DNA from: a bacterium HR27
GTDB lineage: Bacteria > Chloroflexota > Chloroflexia > Thermomicrobiales > Thermomicrobiaceae
DNA: 16,585 bases
Direction of reading: 5' to 3'
Assembly (NCBI GenBank): GCA_002898975.1
Contig: BEID01000002.1
Coordinates: 1-16,585 of the forward strand
The first letter of the stretch is position 1; each line of letters begins with the position of its first letter. The position numbers and the translations under genes were made by a program. This document shows, piece by piece, positions 1 to 6,094 of this stretch. Under the pieces are notes generated by a model, which made no database searches, was not told the origin of the DNA, and was given only the letters and a program-made list of their open reading frames with translations.

Positions 1-354
1 AACGATCTCCCAGCGCCGGATCGGCTTGGACACGATGGCGTGGAGCGTCCCCTGCTCGATCTCGCTGGCGATGGTGCCGACCGAGGCGAAGATGGTCATG
101 ACACCAGCGAGAAAGTTCACGGTCCAAAGCCCGAGCAGCACCATGGCACTGGCGAAGACTTCGTAGGGCAAGACGGTTCTCGCTCCAGTCGCGGCGCGCC
201 GCGCTTCCATCGCACGCCAGTCCTGGACGAAGAGGTGAAAGCCCCACACGTAGAGAGCGGCGAAGATCACGCTCAGGAGCACGACACCCAGAACGAGCTT
301 CTTGCGCAAGCCTTCCCGGAATGTCAGACGTGCGATGACGAGCGCCTTGCTCAT
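1..354 (-). CDS. ABC-2 type transporter permease (partial, 3' end outside window)
   Basis: This reading frame stays open from an ATG at 354 to the left window edge, giving 118 residues with the C-terminal part missing. The N-terminus (MSKALVIARLTFREGLRKK) runs into a hydrophobic segment at about residues 20-38. A soluble loop follows, then a second membrane segment at about 68-95. After that comes the motif EIEQGTLHAIVSKPIRRWE, which is typical of ABC-2 permeases (an amphipathic stretch after TM2). It should form the membrane half of an exporter with the ATPase encoded just upstream: the two genes share the 4-base ATGA overlap at 351-354, so they are translationally coupled. A Shine-Dalgarno-like AGGAG lies 11 bases before the ATG. 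The transported substrate cannot be read from the sequence. The family call is firm; the exact subfamily is not, because most of the protein lies outside. Confidence 0.85.
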   Translation of the reverse strand, partial: MSKALVIARLTFREGLRKKLVLGVVLLSVIFAALYVWGFHLFVQDWRAMEARRAATGARTVLPYEVFASAMVLLGLWTVNFLAGVMTIFASVGTIASEIEQGTLHAIVSKPIRRWEIV

Positions 355-1322
355 ACCGGTGACTGCTCCTGGTCCTCGACGAGCCGTACGAACAGGTCCT
401 CCAGCGAGCGACGCTCCGGGATGACGCCGTAGACGGGTACGCCAGCTGCAACGAGCAGGTCGACGGCACGGGCGATCGTTGTCTCGTCCGGTGCCCGGGC
501 GATGAGAACGGGGTGCTCGCCGGAACGGACGTCCTCCACCTGAACGATCCGCTCCAGCGCGGCCAGGGTACCGTCCGGCAAGGCGCCGAGGCGGAACTCG
601 ACGACGAGCTCGCCGCGCAGGAGTTCGTCCAGTGGACCGATCGCGATGACGCGTCCGTGGTTGACGAAGGCAACGCGATCACAGACGGCTTCGACCTCGC
701 TCAAAAGATGCGAATTGAGGAAAACTGTGACGCCGTCGGCACGGAGTCGACGGATCAAGTCGCGGACGTCGCGGCGTCCGAGCGGGTCGAGCGCTGAGGT
801 CGGCTCGTCGAGGATGACCAGGCGCGGCGCGGCCAGCAGAGCCTGAGCGATCCCGATCCGTTGCTGCATGCCCTTCGAATACGTGCGGACACGCCGCCGT
901 GCTGCCTCGGTCAGGCCGACCAGCTCGAGGACTTCGGGAATGCGCCGGCGCCGCTCGGCACGACTGAGCCCGTACAGTTGGCCGTGGAGGTCGAGGAGTT
1001 CCTCCCCTGTCAACCAGTCGTGGAAACGGAAGAGTTCCGGAAGATAGCCGATCTGGCGGCGTGCCCGGTGATCCCCGAGTGGGTAGCCGAGCACCCGCCC
1101 GTCACCTGCCGTCGGCCGGATCAGTCCGACGAGCATCTTGACAGCGGTCGTTTTGCCGGCCCCATTGGGCCCGAGGAAGCCGAAGACTTCGCCATATCCG
1201 ACGGTGATGCTGAGGTCCGCCAGCGCCACGCGGTCTCCGTAGACTTTCCGGAGACCGCGTGTCTCGATGGCCCACTGGGTCACCAGTATCGGCTGGTCGC
1301 GCTCTTCCATACTCCGGGTCAC
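351..1322 (-). CDS. ABC transporter ATP-binding protein (ABC-2 exporter type)
   Basis: A 323-residue ATPase that should power the neighbouring ABC-2 permease. Visible motifs: Walker A GPNGAGKT (51-58), the signature region YSKGMQQR (148-155), Walker B LVILDE (168-173) with catalytic Glu173, D-loop SALD (176-179) and the H-loop His205 in FLNSH. The Q-loop position reads YLPE (93-96) where most ABC proteins have Gln; from memory this is common in the CcmA/NosF-like exporter branch, so I do not treat it as inactivating. About 90 residues after the ATPase core form a C-terminal extension, as in drug- and lantibiotic-exporter ATPases. The start is GTG at 1322, with AGGAG only 3 bases upstream; an in-frame ATG at 1310 (residue 5) is the alternative. 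It follows the anti-sigma gene after 14 bases and overlaps the permease gene by 4, so it is part of the ECF operon. Confidence 0.93.
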   Translation of the reverse strand: MTRSMEERDQPILVTQWAIETRGLRKVYGDRVALADLSITVGYGEVFGFLGPNGAGKTTAVKMLVGLIRPTAGDGRVLGYPLGDHRARRQIGYLPELFRFHDWLTGEELLDLHGQLYGLSRAERRRRIPEVLELVGLTEAARRRVRTYSKGMQQRIGIAQALLAAPRLVILDEPTSALDPLGRRDVRDLIRRLRADGVTVFLNSHLLSEVEAVCDRVAFVNHGRVIAIGPLDELLRGELVVEFRLGALPDGTLAALERIVQVEDVRSGEHPVLIARAPDETTIARAVDLLVAAGVPVYGVIPERRSLEDLFVRLVEDQEQSPV

Positions 1323-1336
1323 CAGCTCCTGTCAGG

Positions 1337-2446
1337 CTAGCGGAGCGAGCGTGCGACAGCGAGCGTCTCGTCCGCGCTCAGGTTCCCGCCGACGACGTGG
1401 AGGATGCCACGTTCCTGCCAGAGCACCGCAGTCCCGTCCGGAGACTCGATGAGCAGGCCGCTCGTTCCACGCAAGGACACGGTGCGTGACGCGGCGTTCT
1501 CAGGAAGCGGAATGATGAGTGTCTCGCGCCAGTCGCGAACGGCGCGGATTTGTGCCACGACGTCGGGCGGCAAGCCGGGGAGCATCAGGAGATCCTCACG
1601 CAGGAGTTCCGGGTCGATCTCCGGCGGCAGCTCCAGCGTCGGGCTCTCCAGTTCGGCGACGACGAGCGCTTGCTGGTCACCGACTTGCCAGACCTGCGCG
1701 GCGCTCGCTGGTACCGTGAGTCCGACCGTGACGGTCGGCGTGACCGCTGGATCCGGCAAGCTCGCGAACTGCAGCCCGAGCTGGCTGAGTGCCTGCTGAG
1801 CCTGGGCGACATCGATCGTCACTTCGTGATGACGCGCGTCACCGACCAGATAGCGCGGTTGGACCGAAGCGAACGCTTCGGGGACTGCCGACGGAACCAG
1901 CGGTGTCCGCCCGAGATGGGCGGCGACATCGTCGAGCGACCCAACTTCACGGATACCCTCTCTCTGATCCGGTGGGCTGAACTGGAACGCCTGACTCAGG
2001 CGTTCGTGCAGTGCTGTCCGATCGCTTTCCGGAACGGTACCGAACTGCTCGCTCAGGGTACGGATCGTGTCGGCAGGAATCGTGATGGCAGCGAATTGTT
2101 GGATCCGGAAGCGCTGGACCAGCTGGTCCGCCAGCGCACCGAGCGGTGCGAGCCAGACAACGAGCGCGACAGCGAGCGTCGCGGCGAGGAGCGAGCTGAC
2201 GACTCGGAGACGCGGCATGGTCCGTTCCTTTCGGGTAGGATGCGGAACGACAACATCGGCTGGCCGATCAGCCTCCAGCGATGCCAGGACTTGGGCGACG
2301 AACAGCGCGTTGGAGCGGAGTTCTTCCACTCGCTCCCGACAACGCAAGCACGTCGCGAGATGCTGACGCGTCGCCGGGTCATCCGGTTCGTCGATGAAGC
2401 GACGCAGCGTACCGATCGACGGGCACCCTCGACGACGCCATTTCAT
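1337..2446 (-). CDS. Anti-sigma factor with cytoplasmic zinc finger and one membrane span
   Basis: A 369-residue protein with the architecture of a membrane-anchored anti-sigma factor. The N-terminal domain holds a ZAS-type motif His29-x3-Cys33-x2-Cys36, with an extra Cys8 that can complete the zinc site. A single membrane segment spans about residues 81-106, followed by a roughly 260-residue outer domain. The last 50 residues (for example TAVLWQERGILHVVGGNL) resemble the DUF4367 domain seen in other ECF anti-sigma factors. Known role of the family: the zinc-finger domain holds the cognate ECF sigma factor until an outside signal releases it. The partner is almost certainly the sigma factor encoded immediately upstream, as start and stop codons overlap in ATGA at 2443-2446. 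The signal sensed by the outer domain is unknown. The ATG at 2446 is the natural start because of the coupling. Confidence 0.85.
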   Translation of the reverse strand: MKWRRRGCPSIGTLRRFIDEPDDPATRQHLATCLRCRERVEELRSNALFVAQVLASLEADRPADVVVPHPTRKERTMPRLRVVSSLLAATLAVALVVWLAPLGALADQLVQRFRIQQFAAITIPADTIRTLSEQFGTVPESDRTALHERLSQAFQFSPPDQREGIREVGSLDDVAAHLGRTPLVPSAVPEAFASVQPRYLVGDARHHEVTIDVAQAQQALSQLGLQFASLPDPAVTPTVTVGLTVPASAAQVWQVGDQQALVVAELESPTLELPPEIDPELLREDLLMLPGLPPDVVAQIRAVRDWRETLIIPLPENAASRTVSLRGTSGLLIESPDGTAVLWQERGILHVVGGNLSADETLAVARSLR

Positions 2447-3018
2447 TGTGCCACCCCCTCCGTCTTCTGGACGAGCGCCTCGTAGTGCTCACGGAAGCGA
2501 CGCTCGGCACGCGCGAGGAGCGTACCGACGGAACTCTGGCGAAGACCGAGCGTCGCTGCGATGTCTTCGTAGCTCATGCCGCAGGCCCGCAGCGCGAGCA
2601 ATGCTCGATCGCGCTCGGACAACTGTTCGAGAACGTTCCGGACCAGCAGCGAGGTCTCGACGTGCGTCTCACCATCTGTGCCTGCCCGGCGGTCGAGCCA
2701 GTCCAGCCGGAACCAGCGGAGCCAGTGGAAACGGGCTCGGCGGCGGCTGCGCAGGACGTTCAACGCGGTATTCGTCGTGACGCGAGCGAGCCAGAGCTGC
2801 AAAGCTCTCGGACCCTCCAGGACCGGTGGGCGCTCGTAGAGGCGAAGGAAGACGTCCTGGCAGATGTCCTCGGCATCGTCGCGGTGACCCACGATGCGGA
2901 GCGCGATCCGGTACACGTATGCCCGGTACCGCTCGTGGAGAATCGTGAACGCACGCTCGTCACCGTGCCGGGCGGCCTCGAGCAGTTCGCCGTCGCTCAC
3001 ACTCGCTGTCTGGAGCAC
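2443..3018 (-). CDS. ECF-type RNA polymerase sigma factor
   Basis: A 191-residue sigma-70 family protein with only regions 2 and 4, the hallmark of ECF sigma factors. Region 2 covers about residues 24-93 and includes DAEDICQDVFLRLY (48-61), the core-binding and -10-recognition helices. Region 4 covers about 128-180, with the helix-turn-helix SYEDIAATLGLRQSSVGTLL that reads the -35 element. A basic linker rich in Arg and Trp (91-111) separates them. The start is GTG at 3018, preceded by AAGGGAGTGGAG at a workable distance. It is the first gene of the sigma/anti-sigma/ABC ATPase/permease unit, so its likely target is its own operon. No ECF-type GGAAC...CGTC promoter is visible upstream; instead a strong terminator hairpin ends only 27 bases before the start codon. 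Confidence 0.95.
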   Translation of the reverse strand: MLQTASVSDGELLEAARHGDERAFTILHERYRAYVYRIALRIVGHRDDAEDICQDVFLRLYERPPVLEGPRALQLWLARVTTNTALNVLRSRRRARFHWLRWFRLDWLDRRAGTDGETHVETSLLVRNVLEQLSERDRALLALRACGMSYEDIAATLGLRQSSVGTLLARAERRFREHYEALVQKTEGVAQ

Positions 3019-3045
3019 GTCGCCGACTCCACTCCCTTGCTAGAT

Positions 3046-3088
3046 AAAAACACCGCTGAGCGGCACGGTGTGACACCACCCAGCGGTG
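3046..3088 (-). terminator. Rho-independent terminator between the Thr/Pro lipoprotein gene and the sigma gene
   Basis: Read on the minus strand, an 8-base arm CACCGCTG (3088-3081) pairs with CAGCGGTG (3058-3051), followed at once by five T (3050-3046). The loop holds a small inner dyad GGTGT-C-ACACC. An alternative compact hairpin CCGCT-C-AGCGG (3063-3053) sits just before the T-run and competes with the long stem. It lies 40 bases after the stop codon of the lipoprotein gene and 27 bases before the GTG of the sigma gene. It therefore either ends the lipoprotein transcript or works as an attenuator for the ECF operon. Confidence 0.72.
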
Positions 3089-3127
3089 CTGACCGAACCG
3101 GGCAGGAGAAATGGCGTCAGCTGCCCA

Positions 3128-3469
3128 TCACGGGGTCGGGGAACCGGCTGGCGTACGAGTTGGAGCTGGGGTCACCTGCGGTGTCCGTGCTGGCGTGGAC
3201 GCCGGAGTACCAGTTGGTGTGCGAGCTGGGCTCACCGTCGGTGTGCGTGCTGGGGTCGCAGCTGGTGTCCGGGCGGGTGAGGCAGCCGGTGTGGCTCGCG
3301 GCGTCTGGGCTGGCGTCGGTGTGCGTGGGGCCGCAGCTGGCGTGGCTGCCCGGGTCGGTGTCGGGGTGGCTCCACCACCACGACAGGCCGGGAGAGCCGT
3401 CACGACGAGCGCCAGTAGGACGAGCAGAGGAACGACAAGACCGATACGACCGATACGCGGTACTCGCAC
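3128..3469 (-). CDS. Small Thr/Pro-repeat lipoprotein
   Basis: A 113-residue product: a signal peptide with basic N-terminus (VRVPRIGRIG), a hydrophobic core (about 10-25), a lipobox-like LPAC with Cys29, then about 84 residues made almost only of Thr, Pro, Ala and Arg. The tail repeats short units such as SPARTP and TPARTP and contains no recognisable folded domain. The start is the GTG at 3469 because AAAGGAGG lies 8 bases upstream; the frame stays open further upstream but without a comparable ribosome site. Expected location: lipid-anchored on the outer face of the membrane, as a stalk, spacer or glycosylation target (inference). It is divergent from a second Thr/Pro-linker lipoprotein at 3656 and lies upstream of the ECF operon, separated by a terminator. 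Function unknown. The Thr/Pro lean could also come from a low-complexity GC-rich tract, but the secretion signal and ribosome site support a real gene. Confidence 0.65.
   Translation of the reverse strand: MRVPRIGRIGLVVPLLVLLALVVTALPACRGGGATPTPTRAATPAAAPRTPTPAQTPRATPAASPARTPAATPARTPTVSPARTPTGTPASTPARTPQVTPAPTRTPAGSPTP
3131..3370 (-). repeat. Low-complexity repeat encoding Thr-Pro-Ala-Arg units
   Basis: About 240 bases encode the tail of the lipoprotein with degenerate 18-base units (minus-strand sense approximately ACN-CCN-GCN-CGN-ACN-CCN). SPARTP and TPARTP recur about four times, with looser variants around them. The units are diverged at third positions, so this is an old repeat kept at protein level rather than a recent tandem expansion. 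Confidence 0.6.
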
Positions 3470-3477
3470 GATCGTCA

Positions 3478-3485
3478 CCTCCTTT
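3478..3485 (-). promoter_or_regulatory. Strong Shine-Dalgarno site that fixes the lipoprotein start
   Basis: On the minus strand AAAGGAGG precedes the GTG at 3469 by 8 bases. This is one of the closest matches to the anti-Shine-Dalgarno consensus in the window. It is the reason for choosing GTG 3469 rather than the more distant in-frame start at 3553. Confidence 0.7.
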
Positions 3486-3510
3486 CCTCTCGAGAACGGT
3501 CGCGAGCGAG

Positions 3511-3537
3511 GAGAGCAGGACTCTCGTTGCTGCTCTC
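3511..3537 (-). promoter_or_regulatory. Leader hairpin with two possible pairings upstream of the lipoprotein gene
   Basis: On the minus strand an 8-base arm GAGAGCAG (3537-3530) pairs perfectly with CTGCTCTC (3518-3511) across an 11-base loop. The loop itself carries GAGAG, which could pair with the same CTCTC in a shorter competing hairpin. It sits 25 bases upstream of the ribosome site, in the intergenic region between two divergent lipoprotein genes. I see no T-run after it, so it is not an intrinsic terminator. A regulatory role is only inferred, and whether it is transcribed is not known. Confidence 0.3.
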
Positions 3538-3655
3538 CATCCACGTTGAACACCGCACGGCCTGGGAGGTTTGACAGCCGCGACAGGTGGAACGCTGTGG
3601 TACAGTCGGCGCCGGTCGACGAGCACGGGAGTTCGTCCAGGAAGGGACACGACGG

Positions 3656-4315
3656 ATGGTACGACGAGGAATCCTGCCGCTTCTCTTCGTTCTGAGCGTG
3701 GTGCTGGTTGCCTGCCGGTCGAATGCGCCGACTGCGACACCGAACCCGACGCAGCCGGTCGCCACGGCGACCGCAGCGGCCTCTCCGACCGAAGCTGGGA
3801 CACCGACCGGCGTGAGCACGCCGACTGCGAGCGTCGGGCGCATCGTGTTGAAGCCACCTGACCTCACGGTTCGGAGCGAGGCGGGTGAGCAGACCGCGAC
3901 GCTGGGGCCGTTCTTCTGGGTCCTCGATTCCGGTTTTGCCGGCGAGACATCGGCGCCAGGTCTCGTACCGCCGAGCGATCGACCGCTACCCGTTCGATCC
4001 GGAGAGACACTGCGCTTCGGGTTGAGCGAAGACCGTCCACCCCAAACGGTCAAGCTCGCGGTCTATCCCCAGGAAGGAAACTTCGAGAAGATCGCGGCTG
4101 ATCCGGGAGCGCCCGAGGGGTTCGTCGTCAAGACCGATCCGGTGACGGAGACGGAACCGACCGTAGAGGGATCGGGGTTCAGCTGGACCGTACCCGAGTT
4201 GCCAGCGGGACCCTACTTCATTCGGGTCGAGATCGAATGGCCCCAGCATCCGAAGAACCCGCGTCCGGATAAGGTGCCACGGGCGGTCTACGCGTTCTGG
4301 GTGCAGGTATCCTGA
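3656..4315 (+). CDS. Lipoprotein with Thr/Pro linker and a beta-rich extracellular domain, function unknown
   Basis: A 219-residue product. The signal peptide (MVRRGILPLLFVLSVVLVAC) ends in the lipobox LVAC with Cys20. A linker of about 40 residues rich in Thr, Ala and Pro follows, then a domain of about 150 residues with many short strands. The end (PYFIRVEIEWPQHP and AVYAFWVQVS) looks like the edge strands of an Ig- or carbohydrate-binding-like sandwich, but I cannot name the family. The start is ATG 3656, because AAGGGA lies 8 bases upstream and the signal peptide begins there; an earlier ATG at 3587 would put 23 polar residues in front of it. It should be anchored on the outer membrane face. 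It heads a three-gene plus-strand cluster (next gene 14 bases on) and is divergent from the Thr/Pro lipoprotein at 3469. No convincing promoter was seen in the 186-base gap between them. Confidence 0.8.
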   Translation: MVRRGILPLLFVLSVVLVACRSNAPTATPNPTQPVATATAAASPTEAGTPTGVSTPTASVGRIVLKPPDLTVRSEAGEQTATLGPFFWVLDSGFAGETSAPGLVPPSDRPLPVRSGETLRFGLSEDRPPQTVKLAVYPQEGNFEKIAADPGAPEGFVVKTDPVTETEPTVEGSGFSWTVPELPAGPYFIRVEIEWPQHPKNPRPDKVPRAVYAFWVQVS

Positions 4316-4329
4316 GCGACGCTCCGGCG

Positions 4330-4659
4330 ATGGTGGCGACCGGGGTCCCAGCGGGGTTGCTCTTGGCCTGTCTACTCGGTAGCATGCTGGGGTTAGGCTG
4401 GCATGCCCTGTTCGGCCGGCGGCTCTGGCAGTTACCGCTGTACTGGCTCGGCGGCGTGTTCGGCTTCCTCGGCGGGATGGTCGTGAGTTCGCTGACTGGG
4501 CTCGCCGTCTACCGGGTGGGGACCGTGCCGTTGTTCGAGGGGAGCATCGGGGCACTGCTGGTATTGGGCGTCGTGTGGCTCGTCATGACGCCGGCCGAAC
4601 CACCACGGACGCGGCGGCGGAGCCGGCGGCCTATCGACGGCTCGACTGGGAAGGGGTAG
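4330..4659 (+). CDS. Small three-span membrane protein, unknown function
   Basis: A 109-residue hydrophobic protein with likely membrane segments at about 6-26, 37-60 and 70-88, and a basic Arg-rich tail (PRTRRRSRRP) expected in the cytoplasm. Glycine-rich packing motifs (GGVFGFLGGM) are visible in the second segment. I do not recognise a family. It begins 14 bases after the lipoprotein stop and ends 3 bases before the next gene, so it belongs to the same short operon. The ribosome site before ATG 4330 is weak, which fits coupling to the upstream gene; GTG at 4333 is an alternative start. Reality as a gene is supported by the smooth membrane-protein pattern and the spacing. Confidence 0.65.
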   Translation: MVATGVPAGLLLACLLGSMLGLGWHALFGRRLWQLPLYWLGGVFGFLGGMVVSSLTGLAVYRVGTVPLFEGSIGALLVLGVVWLVMTPAEPPRTRRRSRRPIDGSTGKG

Positions 4660-4662
4660 GGA

Positions 4663-5037
4663 ATGCGGCGTGGCTGGCTGTGGGCGATCGTCGGCGGCTT
4701 ACTCATCGTCTTCGTTGTCCTCTTCGTTGTCCTCTACTTGCTCGGAGGTCCAGAACAGTCACCGCTAGAGCGCGTCCGCGACATCGCAGTAATCTTTCTC
4801 GCCTTGTCGGCCGTCCTAGTCGTGCTGCTCCTCGGTGCGCTGGTCGGTATCGGTATCTGGTTGGCACTCCTGATCCGCGATCACCTCATCCCGTTGCTCG
4901 GCGCAGCGACGGAGACGATGACGCGCGCCAAGGGAACGGTCGAGTTCGTCGGTGAGACCGTTGCCCGGCCGATCATCCGTACCTATGGGCGGGTGGCTGG
5001 CTTGCGGGCATTGATCCGCACGCTGACTCGTGGGTGA
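4663..5037 (+). CDS. Small two-span membrane protein, unknown function
   Basis: A 124-residue protein with a long hydrophobic segment at about 5-28 (VGGLLIVFVVLFVVLYLLGG), a short charged loop (GPEQSPLERVRD), a second long hydrophobic stretch at about 40-72, and an amphipathic C-terminal half containing TRAKGTVEFVGETVARPIIR. The tail resembles the amphipathic helices of membrane-associated scaffold or YtxH-like proteins, but no family assignment is made. ATG 4663 is preceded by GGGGTAGGGA and lies 3 bases after the stop of the previous gene, so the two are co-translated or at least co-transcribed. The following 194 bases hold no gene; they contain the promoter for the MgtC-like gene and no clear terminator. 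Confidence 0.7.
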   Translation: MRRGWLWAIVGGLLIVFVVLFVVLYLLGGPEQSPLERVRDIAVIFLALSAVLVVLLLGALVGIGIWLALLIRDHLIPLLGAATETMTRAKGTVEFVGETVARPIIRTYGRVAGLRALIRTLTRG

Positions 5038-5132
5038 GGCCGTCAGCGCGCGTGCCGCCCGCACCAGCGCCTGCTGCCCGTACTCGGACTCCGCTCATCT
5101 GCCCGCTCCCCGCCTCGGTGGGTCGATGGTGC

Positions 5133-5162
5133 TTGGCAGCGGCCTTTTCTGCCCGCTAGACT
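5133..5162 (+). promoter_or_regulatory. Putative sigma-A promoter for the MgtC/DUF488 pair
   Basis: TTGGCA (5133-5138) and TAGACT (5157-5162) are separated by 18 bases, a fair match to the housekeeping consensus. A 5-base dyad AGCGG...CCGCT (5138-5142 and 5153-5157) falls across the spacer and could be a binding site. The predicted transcript start is near 5169, leaving a leader of about 60 bases before ATG 5232. The leader holds a short AGCCC-AC-GGGCT hairpin but nothing I recognise as a magnesium riboswitch. Confidence 0.45.
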
Positions 5163-5231
5163 GAACACATACCCGAGCCCACGGGCTGCCCCGCAGACTC
5201 CGCTGTTCGAGCTCGTCGTGGGAGTTCAGCC

Positions 5232-5717
5232 ATGCTGACCGAAACCGAAGCAGCTATCCGGCTGGTCATCGCATTGCTGCTCGGCGGTTTGCTCGGCTTC
5301 GAACGCGAGTTGAGCGCCAAACCTGCTGGTCTCCGGACGCATATGCTGGTCGCGGAGGGTGCGGCCCTGTTCATGGTCTGTTCGATGCTCCTGATGGAGC
5401 AGTATTCGCGACCCGGAACGGGCGCTTTCATCGATCCGAGTCGTATCGGTTCGACGATCGTCACGGGCGTCGGCTTTCTGGGTGGCGGCATGATCCTGCG
5501 CTCGCGTGACCGTGTGTTCGGCTTGACGACGGCAGCAGGAATCTGGGTCGCGGCCGCGATCGGGATGCTGGTGGGTGCCGGCTATTACCTGATCGGAATC
5601 ATCGGGACACTCCTCGCGGTGACGACGATCGTCTTCGTGCGTCGAATCGAGCACTACCTCCGTGTCCCGGAGCGTCAGCGTGAGCGGCCACTCGACGAAC
5701 TACCGGTCGAGGAGTGA
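5232..5717 (+). CDS. MgtC/SapB family membrane protein
   Basis: A 161-residue protein matching the MgtC/SapB N-terminal membrane domain. It shows GLLGFERELSAKPAGLRTHM (residues 19-38), with the conserved ERE and KPAGLRTH, then TGVGFLGGGMIL (78-89) and GLTTAAGIWVAAAIG (97-111). Four membrane segments are expected at about 8-24, 38-55, 75-90 and 98-136. The family is linked in enterobacteria to survival in low magnesium and to inhibition of the F-type ATP synthase; in free-living bacteria it is common and its role is poorly defined. The C-terminal cytoplasmic domain of MgtC itself is absent, which is usual for the short form. Start ATG 5232 has GGGAG about 7 bases upstream. It is followed after 5 bases by the DUF488 gene, so the two form a pair behind the promoter at 5133. 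Confidence 0.92.
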   Translation: MLTETEAAIRLVIALLLGGLLGFERELSAKPAGLRTHMLVAEGAALFMVCSMLLMEQYSRPGTGAFIDPSRIGSTIVTGVGFLGGGMILRSRDRVFGLTTAAGIWVAAAIGMLVGAGYYLIGIIGTLLAVTTIVFVRRIEHYLRVPERQRERPLDELPVEE

Positions 5718-5722
5718 GCGAG

Positions 5723-6094
5723 ATGCCGATACGAGTCAAGCGTGTCTACGAGCCAGCTGATCCGGGCGACGGCGAACGGTATTTGGTCGAGCGGCTGTGG
5801 CCACGCGGCGTGCGGCGCGAGGCACTGCAGCTGACGGCCTGGTTGCGCGACGTGGCCCCGAGCGATGCGCTCCGCCGCTGGTACGGACACGACCCGGCTA
5901 GGTGGCCGGAGTTCCAGCGACGTTATCGTGCTGAGCTTCTCGCGAATCCGGCCGCCTGGCAACCGCTGCTCGAAGCAGCTCGGCGTGGCGTGGTGACGCT
6001 GCTCTTCAGCGCCCGTGACACGGAACGCAACAGCGCCGTCGTGCTGCGCGCGTTCCTCGAGGAGCAGCTTTCGACTGACCTCACTGCTCGCTGA
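5723..6094 (+). CDS. DUF488 (YeaO-like) family protein
   Basis: A 123-residue soluble protein of the DUF488/YeaO family, whose biochemical function is not established. Signature stretches are VKRVYEPA (5-12), RYLVERLWPRGV (19-30), WLRDVAPS (40-47), RRWYGHDPARWPEF (51-64) and LLFSARDTERNSAVVL (93-108). It is full length for the family. The start chosen is ATG 5723, since GGAG lies 8 bases upstream and MPIRVKRVY is the usual family N-terminus; GTG at 5714 overlaps the previous stop but sits on the ribosome site. It is downstream of the MgtC-like gene by 5 bases. Its stop codon lies inside the 3' end of the convergent acoX gene (14-base overlap, 6081-6094), so no separate terminator exists between the two operons. 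Confidence 0.9.
   Translation: MPIRVKRVYEPADPGDGERYLVERLWPRGVRREALQLTAWLRDVAPSDALRRWYGHDPARWPEFQRRYRAELLANPAAWQPLLEAARRGVVTLLFSARDTERNSAVVLRAFLEEQLSTDLTAR

Noticed and set aside
1550..2485. Plus-strand open frame of 311 codons opposite the anti-sigma gene
   Set aside because: Shadow of the high-GC coding strand; charged, low-similarity protein with no ribosome site, while the minus strand has zinc-finger and membrane features.
3041..3050. TAGATAAAAA on the plus strand as a -10 element
   Set aside because: It is the complement of the terminator T-run, has no -35 and no plus-strand gene follows within reach.
3131..3370. Possible CRISPR or non-coding tandem repeat
   Set aside because: Units are short, degenerate and in frame with a secreted protein; no regular spacers.
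2446..3549. Long open frame (367 codons) on the plus strand opposite the sigma and lipoprotein genes
   Set aside because: It lies antisense to a clear ECF sigma factor and runs through the terminator and the Thr/Pro repeat; its protein has no family-like motif.
3571..3606. TTGACA at 3571 and TACAGT at 3601 as a promoter for the lipoprotein at 3656
   Set aside because: The spacer is 24 bases, too long for a housekeeping promoter; no better -10 at 16-18 bases.
3117..3857. Minus-strand open frame of 246 codons across the lipoprotein region
   Set aside because: Ser/Arg-rich product in another frame; the frame with the signal peptide, lipobox and AAAGGAGG site is preferred, and this one covers the divergent promoter region.
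5169..5231. Magnesium riboswitch or mgtC-type leader before the MgtC-like gene
   Set aside because: Only about 60 bases and one 5-base hairpin; none of the conserved M-box or mgtA leader features could be recognised.
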